A stretch of 64,000 nucleotides of DNA from Flavobacterium sp. LHD-80 (GTDB lineage Bacteria > Bacteroidota > Bacteroidia > Flavobacteriales > Flavobacteriaceae), in assembly GCF_030929605.1 (NCBI RefSeq), contig NZ_JAVFVS010000011.1, forward strand, positions 1 to 64,000. Direction: 5' to 3'. Under the pieces are notes generated by a model. That model saw nothing but the letters and a program-made list of their open reading frames with translations. It was not told where the DNA came from and did no database searches. Below are positions 26,398-33,414 of the stretch, piece after piece. Numbering within the stretch: the stretch's first letter is position 1; each line of letters begins with the position of its first letter. Both the position numbers and the translations under genes were made by a program.

Positions 26398-26430
26398 AAA
26401 AAAAACTCCTTAATTTCTTAAGGAGTTTTT
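26398..26430. terminator. CTCCTTAA-type terminator hairpin (copy 4)
   Basis: ACTCCTTAA / TTAAGGAGT around TTTC, the mirror orientation of the other copies. It stands between the broken tRNA and tRNA-Tyr. Confidence 0.7.
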
Positions 26431-26432
26431 GG

Positions 26433-26506
26433 TGGGCGATGAGGGGTTCGAACCCCCGACCACTTCCGATTGAAAATCGGAATGCTCTGAACCAGCTGAG
26501 CTAATC
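26433..26506 (-). pseudogene. Broken tRNA (Val-like body, damaged acceptor and anticodon arm)
   Basis: On the minus strand the D-arm segment (24 nt from GATTAGCTCAGC) and the T-arm plus 3' acceptor strand (about 30 nt, ending ATCGCCCAC) are identical to tRNA-Val at 26812-26886. The 5' acceptor strand is gone: where GGGCGAT is needed, AAAAGAT is found, leaving three pairs. The anticodon arm also differs (TTCCG/CGGAA around a 9-nt loop, or a 7-nt loop TTTTCAA with UUC in the middle), and the variable region is longer. It should not fold or be processed as a normal tRNA. The GIY-YIG gene runs into its 5' end and uses its GAT-TAG as last codon and stop. Confidence 0.8.
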
Positions 26507-26752
26507 TTTTTTTCTAATTAATTCTTGGATTTTAATTCTGCTTTTCCAAGACTTGATCTGTAATTCTCTTTTGTGTGCAATTTCTTTTGTTACGTAGTTT
26601 TCAATATAAGCAACTTTCCAATCACTTACATTTCCTGTAAAACCTTTGCTTTTTTGATTGTGGCGAGCCAGTCTTTTTTCTAAATTAGAAGTAAATCCAA
26701 TGTAGAATTTGTTCTTGCTTTCGCTAAATAAAATATAAACTATAAAATTCAT
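26501..26752 (-). CDS. Small GIY-YIG nuclease-domain protein fused into a tRNA copy
   Basis: An 83-residue single-domain GIY-YIG protein when started at the ATG at 26752. An ATG 33 nt earlier lies inside the hairpin that follows tRNA-Val and adds residues without homology. Motifs: FIVYILFSESKNKFYIGFTS (the GIY and YIG strands), catalytic Arg in EKRLARHN, AYIENY, and the metal-binding Glu candidate in HKRELQIK. The family includes UvrC-type and homing nucleases. The last codon (GAT, Asp) and stop (TAG) belong to the adjacent tRNA copy. Similar short GIY-YIG proteins, often labelled excinuclease ABC C subunit domain, are numerous in flavobacteria as far as I recall. Position between an intact tRNA-Val and a broken copy suggests a tRNA-targeting mobile gene. 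Confidence 0.8.
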   Translation of the reverse strand: MNFIVYILFSESKNKFYIGFTSNLEKRLARHNQKSKGFTGNVSDWKVAYIENYVTKEIAHKRELQIKSWKSRIKIQELIRKKD

Positions 26753-26767
26753 AAAAGTATATAAAGC

Positions 26768-26803
26768 AAAAAACTCCAAAATCATAAGACTTTGGAGTTT
26801 TTG
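26768..26803. terminator. Terminator hairpin after tRNA-Val
   Basis: AAAACTCCAAA / TTTGGAGTTTT with a 10-base loop and T-runs on either side, 9 nt downstream (minus strand) of tRNA-Val. It should separate tRNA-Val from the GIY-YIG gene. Confidence 0.75.
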
Positions 26804-26811
26804 GAATTTTG

Positions 26812-26886
26812 TGGGCGATGAGGGGTTCGAACCCCCGACCCCCTCGGTGTAAACGAGGTGCTCTGAACCAGCTGAGCTAATCGCCC
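26812..26886 (-). tRNA. tRNA-Val(TAC)
   Basis: Complete cloverleaf of 75 nt: acceptor GGGCGAT / ATCGCCC, D-arm GCTCAGCTGGTTCAGAGC, anticodon stem CCTCG/CGAGG with loop TTTACAC (anticodon TAC), T-arm GGGGGTTCGAACCCC. A matched promoter lies just upstream at 26924-26953. Confidence 0.95.
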
Positions 26887-26923
26887 TATTTTACTAGGTT
26901 GCTATCGTTTGTGATTGCGAGTG

Positions 26924-26953
26924 CAAATATACGCTTGTTTTTGAGTTCTGCAA
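26924..26953 (-). promoter_or_regulatory. Bacteroidota promoter of tRNA-Val
   Basis: On the minus strand TTG (26953-26951), a 19-base spacer, and TATATTTG (26931-26924), a full match to TTG-N19-TAnnTTTG. The predicted start lies about 30 bases upstream of the mature tRNA-Val. Confidence 0.75.
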
Positions 26954-27045
26954 AGAAAACACACTAAAAATTTAAAGTTTTTTTAATGTGTTTTCTATCT
27001 TGCTGATGTAGAATTTGTTATAAACGAACTTTTTTTGGTTATTTT

Positions 27046-27858
27046 TTATTTTGAAAGCGATGGAACGTTTCTATAGATGTAATCACTGTGTTTTCCGGTG
27101 AAAGATTTTTCTAATTCATCAAAAAAAGCATCAGCATCTTTCTCATTTGGCCAAGTCGATTTTATAAGTTCGTCTATTTTATCACTTGATTTTTCCAAAT
27201 CGGCTAAAGAATCGTAGTAAAAAACCTCGAGAAAGTCTGTACTATTAGAACCCCATGAATGTCTCAACGGATAATAAGCTTTTACATAAGGATCTTTAAG
27301 CGTGATTTTGTCATTGAATTCTTTTGCTTTTTTTGAATCCCCTTTCATGCTTAGCTGTGATTTTCGCAAATAAACAATCATTGGCTTTTTGGTTTCGTCT
27401 TTGTACTCTTTCCTGCCAATAGATGTTACGCTTTGATAAATTTCGTCAGAATGGACAGGTGTGTAGAAAGAATCATACTTTTCAAAAAATGCTTTTCTGG
27501 CCTTTTCGTCCGGCCATGCTTTTTTAATTAAATCATCGCTGATTGCGTTTGCTTTTTCAATGTCCTCCCAAGTTCTGTAAACATTGACAAAAGCAATTTC
27601 AGTATTATCTTCAGTATAATAATGGGTGATAACTTCAGATCCAATAATAAGATCGTTTTTGCTCGTCACTTTATCAAAGTATTCCTGTTCTGCTGCTTTC
27701 CAGTCTTTGGCCTTCAATTTAGAATCCAAATTTCGATGTAAAGTAGTTACCGTAATAAATACGGGTTTTTCCGCGTCTTTTTCCTGCGCGCTGACTTTTG
27801 CGCCAATAAGAATCATCAGCAGGATGATCCCTATAGCAAGGGTTTTTCTCTTTTTCAT
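27046..27858 (-). CDS. Secreted protein with two duplicated alpha/beta domains
   Basis: A 270-residue protein with a signal peptide (about 1-24, ending KVSA/QE). The mature part is an internal duplication: the end of the first half (DDLIKKAWPDEKARKAFFEK, then HSDEIYQSV) matches the end of the second (DELIKSTWPNEKDADAFFDE, then HSDYIYRNV). Each half of about 120 residues has the strand-helix order of a ferredoxin-like dimeric alpha/beta-barrel domain, so the two may pack as an intramolecular dimer. I do not recognise the family or a catalytic residue. It is alone, followed by the tRNA promoter region and preceded by folC in the same direction after a 107-nt gap. Confidence 0.65.
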   Translation of the reverse strand: MKKRKTLAIGIILLMILIGAKVSAQEKDAEKPVFITVTTLHRNLDSKLKAKDWKAAEQEYFDKVTSKNDLIIGSEVITHYYTEDNTEIAFVNVYRTWEDIEKANAISDDLIKKAWPDEKARKAFFEKYDSFYTPVHSDEIYQSVTSIGRKEYKDETKKPMIVYLRKSQLSMKGDSKKAKEFNDKITLKDPYVKAYYPLRHSWGSNSTDFLEVFYYDSLADLEKSSDKIDELIKSTWPNEKDADAFFDELEKSFTGKHSDYIYRNVPSLSK

Positions 27859-27965
27859 GTTTTAAATTTGTATTGGTTATTAAAAAAACTTAACAAATTT
27901 AAAACATTAAAAATCAAGTGGTTAAATAACAGATGTGAATTTTGAGGGGTGTTTTTCCCCTAATT

Positions 27966-29201
27966 TTAACTTTCTTTATTTAATGGGAGTTCAGCAACAA
28001 CAAATGTGCTTCCGCCGGCATAAATGAAATCATTTTTTGTAGCGTTTTTCTTTGCATCTAAAAAAGCTTTTTCAACCGAATCGTATTTTTCTCCAATTAA
28101 ATCATACTTTTTGGCTGTATCTTTCAGAATTTCAGTGCTTAACCCCCTCGAAGAATCGGGTCTGCAGAAATAATAGCGTGCTTTTTTAGGAAAAAGTGGT
28201 AAAATAGAATCCAGATCTTTATCGTTTACAACACCTAAAATAATGTGTAAGTTTTCGTAAGTTTCTTTTTGAAGCTGCTTCATAACAACGGCAAGGCCAT
28301 GCTGATTATGAGCAGTGTCGCAAATGATTTTCGGATTTTCGCCAAGTTGTTGCCACCTGCCTTGCAAACCAGTATTTTTTACAACGCTCAATAATCCTGA
28401 TTTCAGACTTTCTTCCGAAACTTTAAAATCGGTGGTTTCATTTAAAATCTGAATTGTCTGCTGTACCGTTTTCTTATTATGAAACTGATAATCTCCAATT
28501 AAATCCGAAGGGAAAACTTCTGAAATTAAATCCGAAGCAAAATAAATTGGCGCTTTGTTTTCTTTGGCTTTCGCCAAAAATACAGGCTGCGTTTCATTTG
28601 TATATTCGCCAATAACAACCGGAACATTTGGTTTAATAATTCCGGCTTTTTCTCCGGCAATTAAAGCAGGCGTATTGCCAAGAAATTGTGTATGATCTAA
28701 ATCTATATTTGTAATTACCGAAACCAAAGGCGTAATAATATTAGTAGCGTCCAATCGTCCGCCCAAACCAACTTCAATAATAGCAATATCAACTTTTTCC
28801 GCAGCAAAATAATCAAAAGCCAAACCAACCGACATTTCGAAGAAACTCATATCATTGGCTTCAAAAAAGCTTTTATGTTTTCCGATAAATTCAATTACAA
28901 AATCTTCTGAAATTTCTTTGCCATTTATTCTGATTCGTTCTCTAAAATCTTTTAAGTGCGGCGAAGTGTATAATCCAACTTTATATCCAGCTTCCTGCAA
29001 AACCGAAGCCAGCATGTGCGAAGTAGAACCTTTTCCGTTTGTTCCCGCAACATGAATGCACTTTAAATGATCTTGCGGATTATCAAGATGCCCAGCCAGC
29101 AATTTAATATTGGTTAAGTCTTCTTTATAAGCCGAAGCGCCCTGAAGCTGATACATTGGAAGCTGATTAAACATCCAGTTTGTGGTCTCTTGATAGTTCA
29201 T
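27966..29201 (-). CDS. folC: Bifunctional folylpolyglutamate synthase/dihydrofolate synthase
   Basis: A 411-residue Mur-ligase-like enzyme that adds glutamate to dihydropteroate and to reduced folates using ATP in the cytoplasm. The P-loop GTNGKGST lies at residues 53-60, followed by LYTSPHLKDFRERIRING, the FolC signature, then the magnesium-binding segment GLGGRLDATN and NIDLDHTQFLG. The C-terminal domain contains DTAHNQHG. Length is normal for the family. It is divergent from exbB (130-nt gap), a neighbour often seen with Tol/Ton genes in flavobacteria. Confidence 0.95.
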   Translation of the reverse strand: MNYQETTNWMFNQLPMYQLQGASAYKEDLTNIKLLAGHLDNPQDHLKCIHVAGTNGKGSTSHMLASVLQEAGYKVGLYTSPHLKDFRERIRINGKEISEDFVIEFIGKHKSFFEANDMSFFEMSVGLAFDYFAAEKVDIAIIEVGLGGRLDATNIITPLVSVITNIDLDHTQFLGNTPALIAGEKAGIIKPNVPVVIGEYTNETQPVFLAKAKENKAPIYFASDLISEVFPSDLIGDYQFHNKKTVQQTIQILNETTDFKVSEESLKSGLLSVVKNTGLQGRWQQLGENPKIICDTAHNQHGLAVVMKQLQKETYENLHIILGVVNDKDLDSILPLFPKKARYYFCRPDSSRGLSTEILKDTAKKYDLIGEKYDSVEKAFLDAKKNATKNDFIYAGGSTFVVAELPLNKES

Positions 29202-29331
29202 TTATTTGGATAAAATGGTTGTTGATTGAAATAAATTTCGATTTTTGTAGTTTAATATTACAGCGAAAATTATCTTTAGTGCAAATTTCAAAATAATTTT
29301 TAGAATTAATCATAAAAACCAGAATTAAAAT

Positions 29332-30027
29332 ATGTTTAGCTTCATTCAATTACAAACAGATACCATCGCAAACGCAGCATCTAACGTAGTTATCGAAAAA
29401 ATCGCTCCAAATAACGAAATCTCAGTTTTAGACTTTATTTTAAAAGGAGGTGTATTCCTTATTCCAATTGCTATTTTATTGTTTTATACTATTTATGTCA
29501 TTTTTGAGCGTTACATGTACATCAGCAAAGCGTCGCAAATCGATAGCCGATTAATGCAGGATGTGGGCGACAAGTTGAATGCTGGAAATATCGAATTAGC
29601 AAGAACTATTGTAGAAAGAAGCAACACTGCTGCCGGAAATATCTTAAAAGAAGGCGTTTTAGTAATTGGAAGACCAATTGCCGAAATCGAATCAAACATG
29701 GACCGCGCTGCCGATATTGAAATTGGCGAAATGGAAAAGCATTTAGGCCATCTTGGTCTTATCGCTGGTATTGCGCCAACGCTTGGTTTTATCGGAACAA
29801 TTTCTGGAGTAATTAAAATTTTCTACAGTATTTCTGTTACAGAAAATATCAGTATCGGAAACATTTCTGGAGGTTTATACGAAAAAATGATCAGTTCAGG
29901 TTCTGGATTAATTGTGGGAATTATTGCGTATTCTGCTTACCATTTATTAAACGGAAAAATTGATAATTTCGCCTTGAAAATTCAGAAACAAATATTAGAA
30001 TTTGTCAATATAATTCAAAGAGCATAA
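29332..30027 (+). CDS. exbB: MotA/TolQ/ExbB-family proton channel protein
   Basis: A 231-residue inner-membrane protein with three helices: about 38-58 after a periplasmic N-terminus, then about 142-166 (LGLIAGIAPTLGFIGTISGV) and about 186-208. The long cytoplasmic loop between the first and second helices and the conserved Thr/Gly-rich second helix are typical of ExbB/TolQ. With ExbD it forms the proton-driven motor that energises TonB or Tol. It is 3 nt upstream of exbD. A near -7 element (TATCTTTA) lies about 60 bases before the ATG. Confidence 0.92.
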   Translation: MFSFIQLQTDTIANAASNVVIEKIAPNNEISVLDFILKGGVFLIPIAILLFYTIYVIFERYMYISKASQIDSRLMQDVGDKLNAGNIELARTIVERSNTAAGNILKEGVLVIGRPIAEIESNMDRAADIEIGEMEKHLGHLGLIAGIAPTLGFIGTISGVIKIFYSISVTENISIGNISGGLYEKMISSGSGLIVGIIAYSAYHLLNGKIDNFALKIQKQILEFVNIIQRA

Positions 30028-30030
30028 GGT

Positions 30031-30426
30031 ATGTCCATTAAAAGAAAAAGAAGATTTCACGCTGAGGTTGCGACTTCATCATTAAGTGATATTATGTTTT
30101 TCCTGCTGTTGTTTTTCTTAATTATCTCAACGCTGGCAAATCCTAATGTGATTAAAATGACGTTGCCAAAAGCCAAAGCAAACGAAAAAACGAATAAACA
30201 ATTAATCAGTTTATCCGTTACCGAGGATAAAAAATTCTACATTGACAAAGAACCAGTAGATTTTGAAAATCTGGAAACCAGTTTGATGTCTAAAATAGGA
30301 ACAAACAAAGAACAAACAGTTGTAGTTAGAATTCCGTTTAACCTGCAAGTGCAAGATTTAGTCGATGTTTTGCAGATAGGAGTGAAGAACAATTTGAAGT
30401 TTGTAATTGCAACAAGTCCGAAGTAA
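30031..30426 (+). CDS. exbD: ExbD/TolR-family biopolymer transport protein
   Basis: A 131-residue protein with one N-terminal membrane helix (about 20-38) carrying the conserved region LSDIMFFLLLFFLIISTL, with the proton-carrying Asp (D19), and a periplasmic ferredoxin-like domain ending QDLVDVLQIGVKNNLKFVIAT. It is co-transcribed with exbB. A structured repeat begins 12 nt after its stop, and the TonB-like gene beyond it is on the opposite strand, not in the operon as often found. Confidence 0.92.
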   Translation: MSIKRKRRFHAEVATSSLSDIMFFLLLFFLIISTLANPNVIKMTLPKAKANEKTNKQLISLSVTEDKKFYIDKEPVDFENLETSLMSKIGTNKEQTVVVRIPFNLQVQDLVDVLQIGVKNNLKFVIATSPK

Positions 30427-30437
30427 AATAATAATTA

Positions 30438-30550
30438 GGGCGTGACCACAATAAAAAAATGGGCTAATCAGCAAAGCGTTGATAGGCCCATTTTTTTATT
30501 GCGGTCGGGCTATCCGCGCTACTTCGGTAGCTTGCTTCTATCCCTCACGC
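30438..30550 (+). repeat. Structured repeat element, copy 1
   Basis: Begins GGGCGTGACCAC and ends CCCTCACGC, so the two ends can pair (GCGTG/CACGC). Inside, a long stem (ACAATAAAAAAATGGGC with GCCCATTTTTTTATTG) is followed by TCGGGCTATCCG and a 5-bp hairpin with a TTCG loop (GCTACTTCGGTAGC, 30518-30531). A second copy at 48333-48447 has the same flanks and TTCG hairpin but a different main stem that still pairs. It follows exbD by 12 nt. Role unknown: REP-like mobile repeat or transcript-end structure. Confidence 0.75.
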
Positions 30551-30602
30551 GGAAACAAGACGATTTTAGTATTCGAGAAAAAAAGTAATTTCAACACAAT
30601 CT

Positions 30603-30702
30603 TGTCATTCCGAGGAACGAGGAATCTCCGCAAGTAGCTCGACAAAGTTTGGATTCTCGTTGCGGAGTTACTTGCGGAGATTCCTCGTTCCTCGGAATGA
30701 CA
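30603..30702. repeat. Long hairpin repeat, TGTCATTCCGAGG type (A)
   Basis: Perfect 34-bp arms (30603-30636 with 30669-30702) around a 32-base loop that begins GCTCGACAAAG. Related hairpins occur at 31888-32014 and 49211-49312. The arm sequence differs between copies while pairing is kept. This type of palindrome is frequent in flavobacterial intergenic DNA. Confidence 0.85.
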
Positions 30703-30721
30703 TACTGGACGAAATAAAACG

Positions 30722-30760
30722 AAAAAAGGCTTTCTGAAATTTTAAAAAGCCTTTTTTTTA
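30722..30760. terminator. Terminator hairpin AAAAAGGCTTT / AAAAGCCTTTTT
   Basis: A short stem (AAAGGCTTT... with AAAAGCCTTT) followed by a T-run, between the exbD side repeats and the end of the TonB-like gene. Confidence 0.55.
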
Positions 30761-30827
30761 TATAGTCAAATTTGTGAGAATCCGTGACTCGAGCCCGAAG
30801 GGCGAACAGACGAAGTAAATCCGTGTT

Positions 30828-31733
30828 TTAATTCAAACTAAAATTATAAATAATCTTACCAACTTGCTTAACTGGAGCATCATTATCCGATTCCCATTTC
30901 GTATTCATTGCTGCAATTCTCGCTTGATCTAGTAAACAGCTTGCTGTATTTGTAGTTCCTTTTATTCCGGCAGTTGCACTAATTGTTTTTCCATTTTGAT
31001 CTACCGTTACTTCAACTACGACTTTTCCTTCTTCATTGCAATTGTATTTTGGTGCCGGTTTCGATAATGCTTTTCTATTTCCTAAAGAATATCCTGAACC
31101 ACCGCCAGAACCGCCGCCACTTCCGGCTCCGTAACCGCTTCCTGTGCCAATTCCATTTCCGGTTCCGTTACCGCTTCCGGTTCCTCCGCCAGAACCTCCA
31201 GATCCATAATAACCTTTAGAGTTCAAGCTTCCGTTTGATTTTCCTTTATTTCCGGCAACTTTATCATCGCCATCTCCACCTTTATTTGAACCTTTCAAAA
31301 TACTTGACAAAGCATCGTTTGTAGAATTAGAAACTTTCGGTTTTTCAGGAACAGGTTTGGTTTCCGGTTTTGTTACAGGAGCAGGTTTTTTAGGTTTCTC
31401 TTTTGCTGGTACCACTACATCTGTTTCATCAGCGGTTGTGTTTTCCTGAGTAACGATTGCTTCTTCTGGAGCCGCTTTTGCAGGAGCTTGTTTTACATTG
31501 TTTTTTACATCTAAAACTTCACTTTTATAATTCGCTCCTGAACCTAAATCACTATCGCCAAAATTTATAGTTACGCCACCACCTCCGCCGCCACCATCAG
31601 CAAGTGCTACGTTGTTTTCTGGATTATAAGGTGGCCAGAAACGTATAAAAAACAGCAATACTAAAATTGCTGCATATATTGCTGTTGTATAAAGTAGCGA
31701 TTTCTTTTTATCTGAAGAATCGGTAGAAGCCAT
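30828..31733 (-). CDS. TonB-like energy transducer with Gly-rich linker
   Basis: A 301-residue protein built like TonB/TolA. A short cytoplasmic N-terminus and one membrane helix (about 13-31) are followed by FRPPYNP-like RFWPPYNPE, a Gly run near residues 46-54, a Pro/Lys/Glu-rich spacer (about 95-150), a Gly/Ser-rich low-complexity stretch (about 170-215), and a C-terminal TonB-type domain (about 222-301: NEEGKVVVEVTVDQNGK, ending GKIIYNFSLN). It would connect the ExbB/ExbD motor to an outer-membrane receptor. It is convergent with exbB-exbD across 400 bases of repeat DNA. Confidence 0.8.
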   Translation of the reverse strand: MASTDSSDKKKSLLYTTAIYAAILVLLFFIRFWPPYNPENNVALADGGGGGGGVTINFGDSDLGSGANYKSEVLDVKNNVKQAPAKAAPEEAIVTQENTTADETDVVVPAKEKPKKPAPVTKPETKPVPEKPKVSNSTNDALSSILKGSNKGGDGDDKVAGNKGKSNGSLNSKGYYGSGGSGGGTGSGNGTGNGIGTGSGYGAGSGGGSGGGSGYSLGNRKALSKPAPKYNCNEEGKVVVEVTVDQNGKTISATAGIKGTTNTASCLLDQARIAAMNTKWESDNDAPVKQVGKIIYNFSLN

Positions 31734-31887
31734 TTTGATTCTGAATTTTGTAATTGTATTTATAAAAACGTTTAAAAGTAGTAAAAATTGTTTAGAATGA
31801 AAGAGCTATGATGAATTTAACCGCAAAGTACGCTAGGGATTACGCAAGGTTCGCAAAGTCTTTTTATAATGATTTAATTATACTGTT

Positions 31888-32014
31888 TGTCATTTCGACG
31901 AAGGAGAAATCTCCACGAGAAGCTCGACAAAGATTGGATTTTCGTCGCGGAGCTACTCGTGGAGATTTGCTTCGCCTATTCGCTATCGCTCGGGTCTCCT
32001 TCGTCGAAATAACA
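31888..32014. repeat. Long hairpin repeat, TGTCATTTCGACG type (B), with insertion
   Basis: The left arm starts TGTCATTTCGACGAAGGAG at 31888 and the loop begins GCTCGACAAAG. The right arm is interrupted after GAGATTT by about 27 bases (GCTTCGCCTATTCGC and on to CGGGT, near 31969-31995), then resumes CTCCTTCGTCGAAAT. Related to hairpins A (30603) and C (49211). Confidence 0.8.
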
Positions 32015-32055
32015 TAAAATGGGAGTAAACTTTATAAGCTTTGTGGTTAAATCTA

Positions 32056-32086
32056 AATAAAAAACGAGCCAAATTTTGGCTCGTCT
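32056..32086 (-). terminator. Terminator of the dehydrogenase gene
   Basis: ACGAGCCAAA / TTTGGCTCGT stem; on the minus strand it is followed by a T-run. It lies 22 nt past the dehydrogenase stop. Confidence 0.8.
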
Positions 32087-32107
32087 TATAATAAAGTATA
32101 ATTAGGA

Positions 32108-33334
32108 TTATACTAATTGTTTCAATGCAATCTCAAAAGCCGTTGCACTAATATTTGTTTTTGATGAACTTAAAGCATGAGCCTTAACAATCGCATTTTT
32201 GATAATTTCTGAAGTATCATTAAAAATAGCTTCATCAGTCATTTGAACTTTTTTCTCCATGAAATAAGCAAAAACTCTCGCCATTCCACAGTTTGAAATG
32301 AAATCCGGAATCAAACTTACTTTGTGATCCACTTCTTCCATAATTGATCCGAAGAAAATTTCTTTGTCGGCAAAAGGAACATTTGCGCCACACGAAATAA
32401 CTTCTAATCCGTTTGCAATTAAATCATCAATTTGTGCTTGAGTTACCAATCTTGAAGCTGCACAAGGAGTAAAAATTTCAGCTCCAATTGTCCAGATTTT
32501 AGAATTGATTTCTTCAAACGGAATCATATTTTCGGCAACTAATTTATTTCCATCTTTATTTAAAAACAACGTTCTGATTTCTTCAAATGAAAAACCTTCT
32601 TCTTTAATCAATCCTCCGTCACGGTCAATAATTCCGATAACTTTTGCGCCCATTTCGGCTAAATAAAAAGCAGCAGCAGATCCAACATTTCCAAAGCCTT
32701 GAACGATTGCTTTTTTACCTTTAATTTCACCGCCATAAGTAGCGTAGAAATGGCGAACTGCTTCAGCAACGCCATAACCGGTAATCATATCGGCAACTGT
32801 ATATTTTCTAGTTACATCTGGAGAGAATTTTGGGTTTTCAATTACTTTGATAACACCTTGACGTAATTGCCCAATTCTATTGATTTTATCAGCTTCCGTT
32901 GGTTTGAAATGTCCGTTGAAAACACCTTCCTGCGGGTGCCAAACACCACATTCTTCTGTCATTGGAATTACTTCGTGAATCTCATCAACATTCAAATCTC
33001 CTCCAGTTCCGTAATAACTTTTTAATAAAGGTGAAACAGCTTTGTACCAACGCTGTAAAACGCCTTTTTTGCGTGGATCATTTGGGTCAAAATTAATTCC
33101 AGATTTAGCGCCTCCAATTGCTGGTCCAGAAACTGAAAATTTAACTTCCATAGTTTTAGCCAAAGATAAAACTTCGTTCATATCTAAGCCTTTTCTCATT
33201 CTAGTTCCTCCGCCTGCTGCACCGCCACGAAGTGAATTAATCACAGTCCATCCTTCTGCTTCTGTTTCAGAATCTTTCCAGTTAAACACAATTTCAGGTT
33301 CCTTATTTTCAAATTGTTGTAATAAATCTTTCAT
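32108..33334 (-). CDS. Glu/Leu/Phe/Val-type amino acid dehydrogenase
   Basis: A 408-residue NAD(P)-dependent dehydrogenase that deaminates an amino acid to a 2-oxo acid and ammonia. The catalytic Lys lies in GGAKSGI (K77), a second Lys in MEVKFSVSG (K65), GGDLNVDE follows, and the Rossmann motif GFGNVGS is near residue 212. The C-terminal part has CGANVPF, matching the family NGAN/CGAN segment. The sequence GGAAGGGTRMRKG replaces the usual GPxKGGxR of hexameric glutamate dehydrogenases and is closer to leucine/valine dehydrogenase-like proteins, so substrate preference is uncertain. It has its own terminator. Confidence 0.85.
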   Translation of the reverse strand: MKDLLQQFENKEPEIVFNWKDSETEAEGWTVINSLRGGAAGGGTRMRKGLDMNEVLSLAKTMEVKFSVSGPAIGGAKSGINFDPNDPRKKGVLQRWYKAVSPLLKSYYGTGGDLNVDEIHEVIPMTEECGVWHPQEGVFNGHFKPTEADKINRIGQLRQGVIKVIENPKFSPDVTRKYTVADMITGYGVAEAVRHFYATYGGEIKGKKAIVQGFGNVGSAAAFYLAEMGAKVIGIIDRDGGLIKEEGFSFEEIRTLFLNKDGNKLVAENMIPFEEINSKIWTIGAEIFTPCAASRLVTQAQIDDLIANGLEVISCGANVPFADKEIFFGSIMEEVDHKVSLIPDFISNCGMARVFAYFMEKKVQMTDEAIFNDTSEIIKNAIVKAHALSSSKTNISATAFEIALKQLV

Positions 33335-33414
33335 TTTGTTGAGATATGTTTATTTTGCGTAAAAGTATAAAATAGAATAATGCGAATAATGTATTTTATT
33401 GCAAATTTAATGAA

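Noticed and set aside
26433-26510. Functional tRNA-Glu(TTC)
   Set aside because: The loop centre reads UUC, but the acceptor stem has only three pairs and the body is that of tRNA-Val; I treat it as a broken copy.
30983-31219. Arg/Phe/Leu-rich open frame opposite the TonB-like gene
   Set aside because: It is produced by the Gly-rich low-complexity region on the other strand.
31808-32017. Small plus-strand protein of about 70 residues
   Set aside because: It reads through hairpin repeat B and has no promoter or homology; the open frame is a by-product of the repeat.
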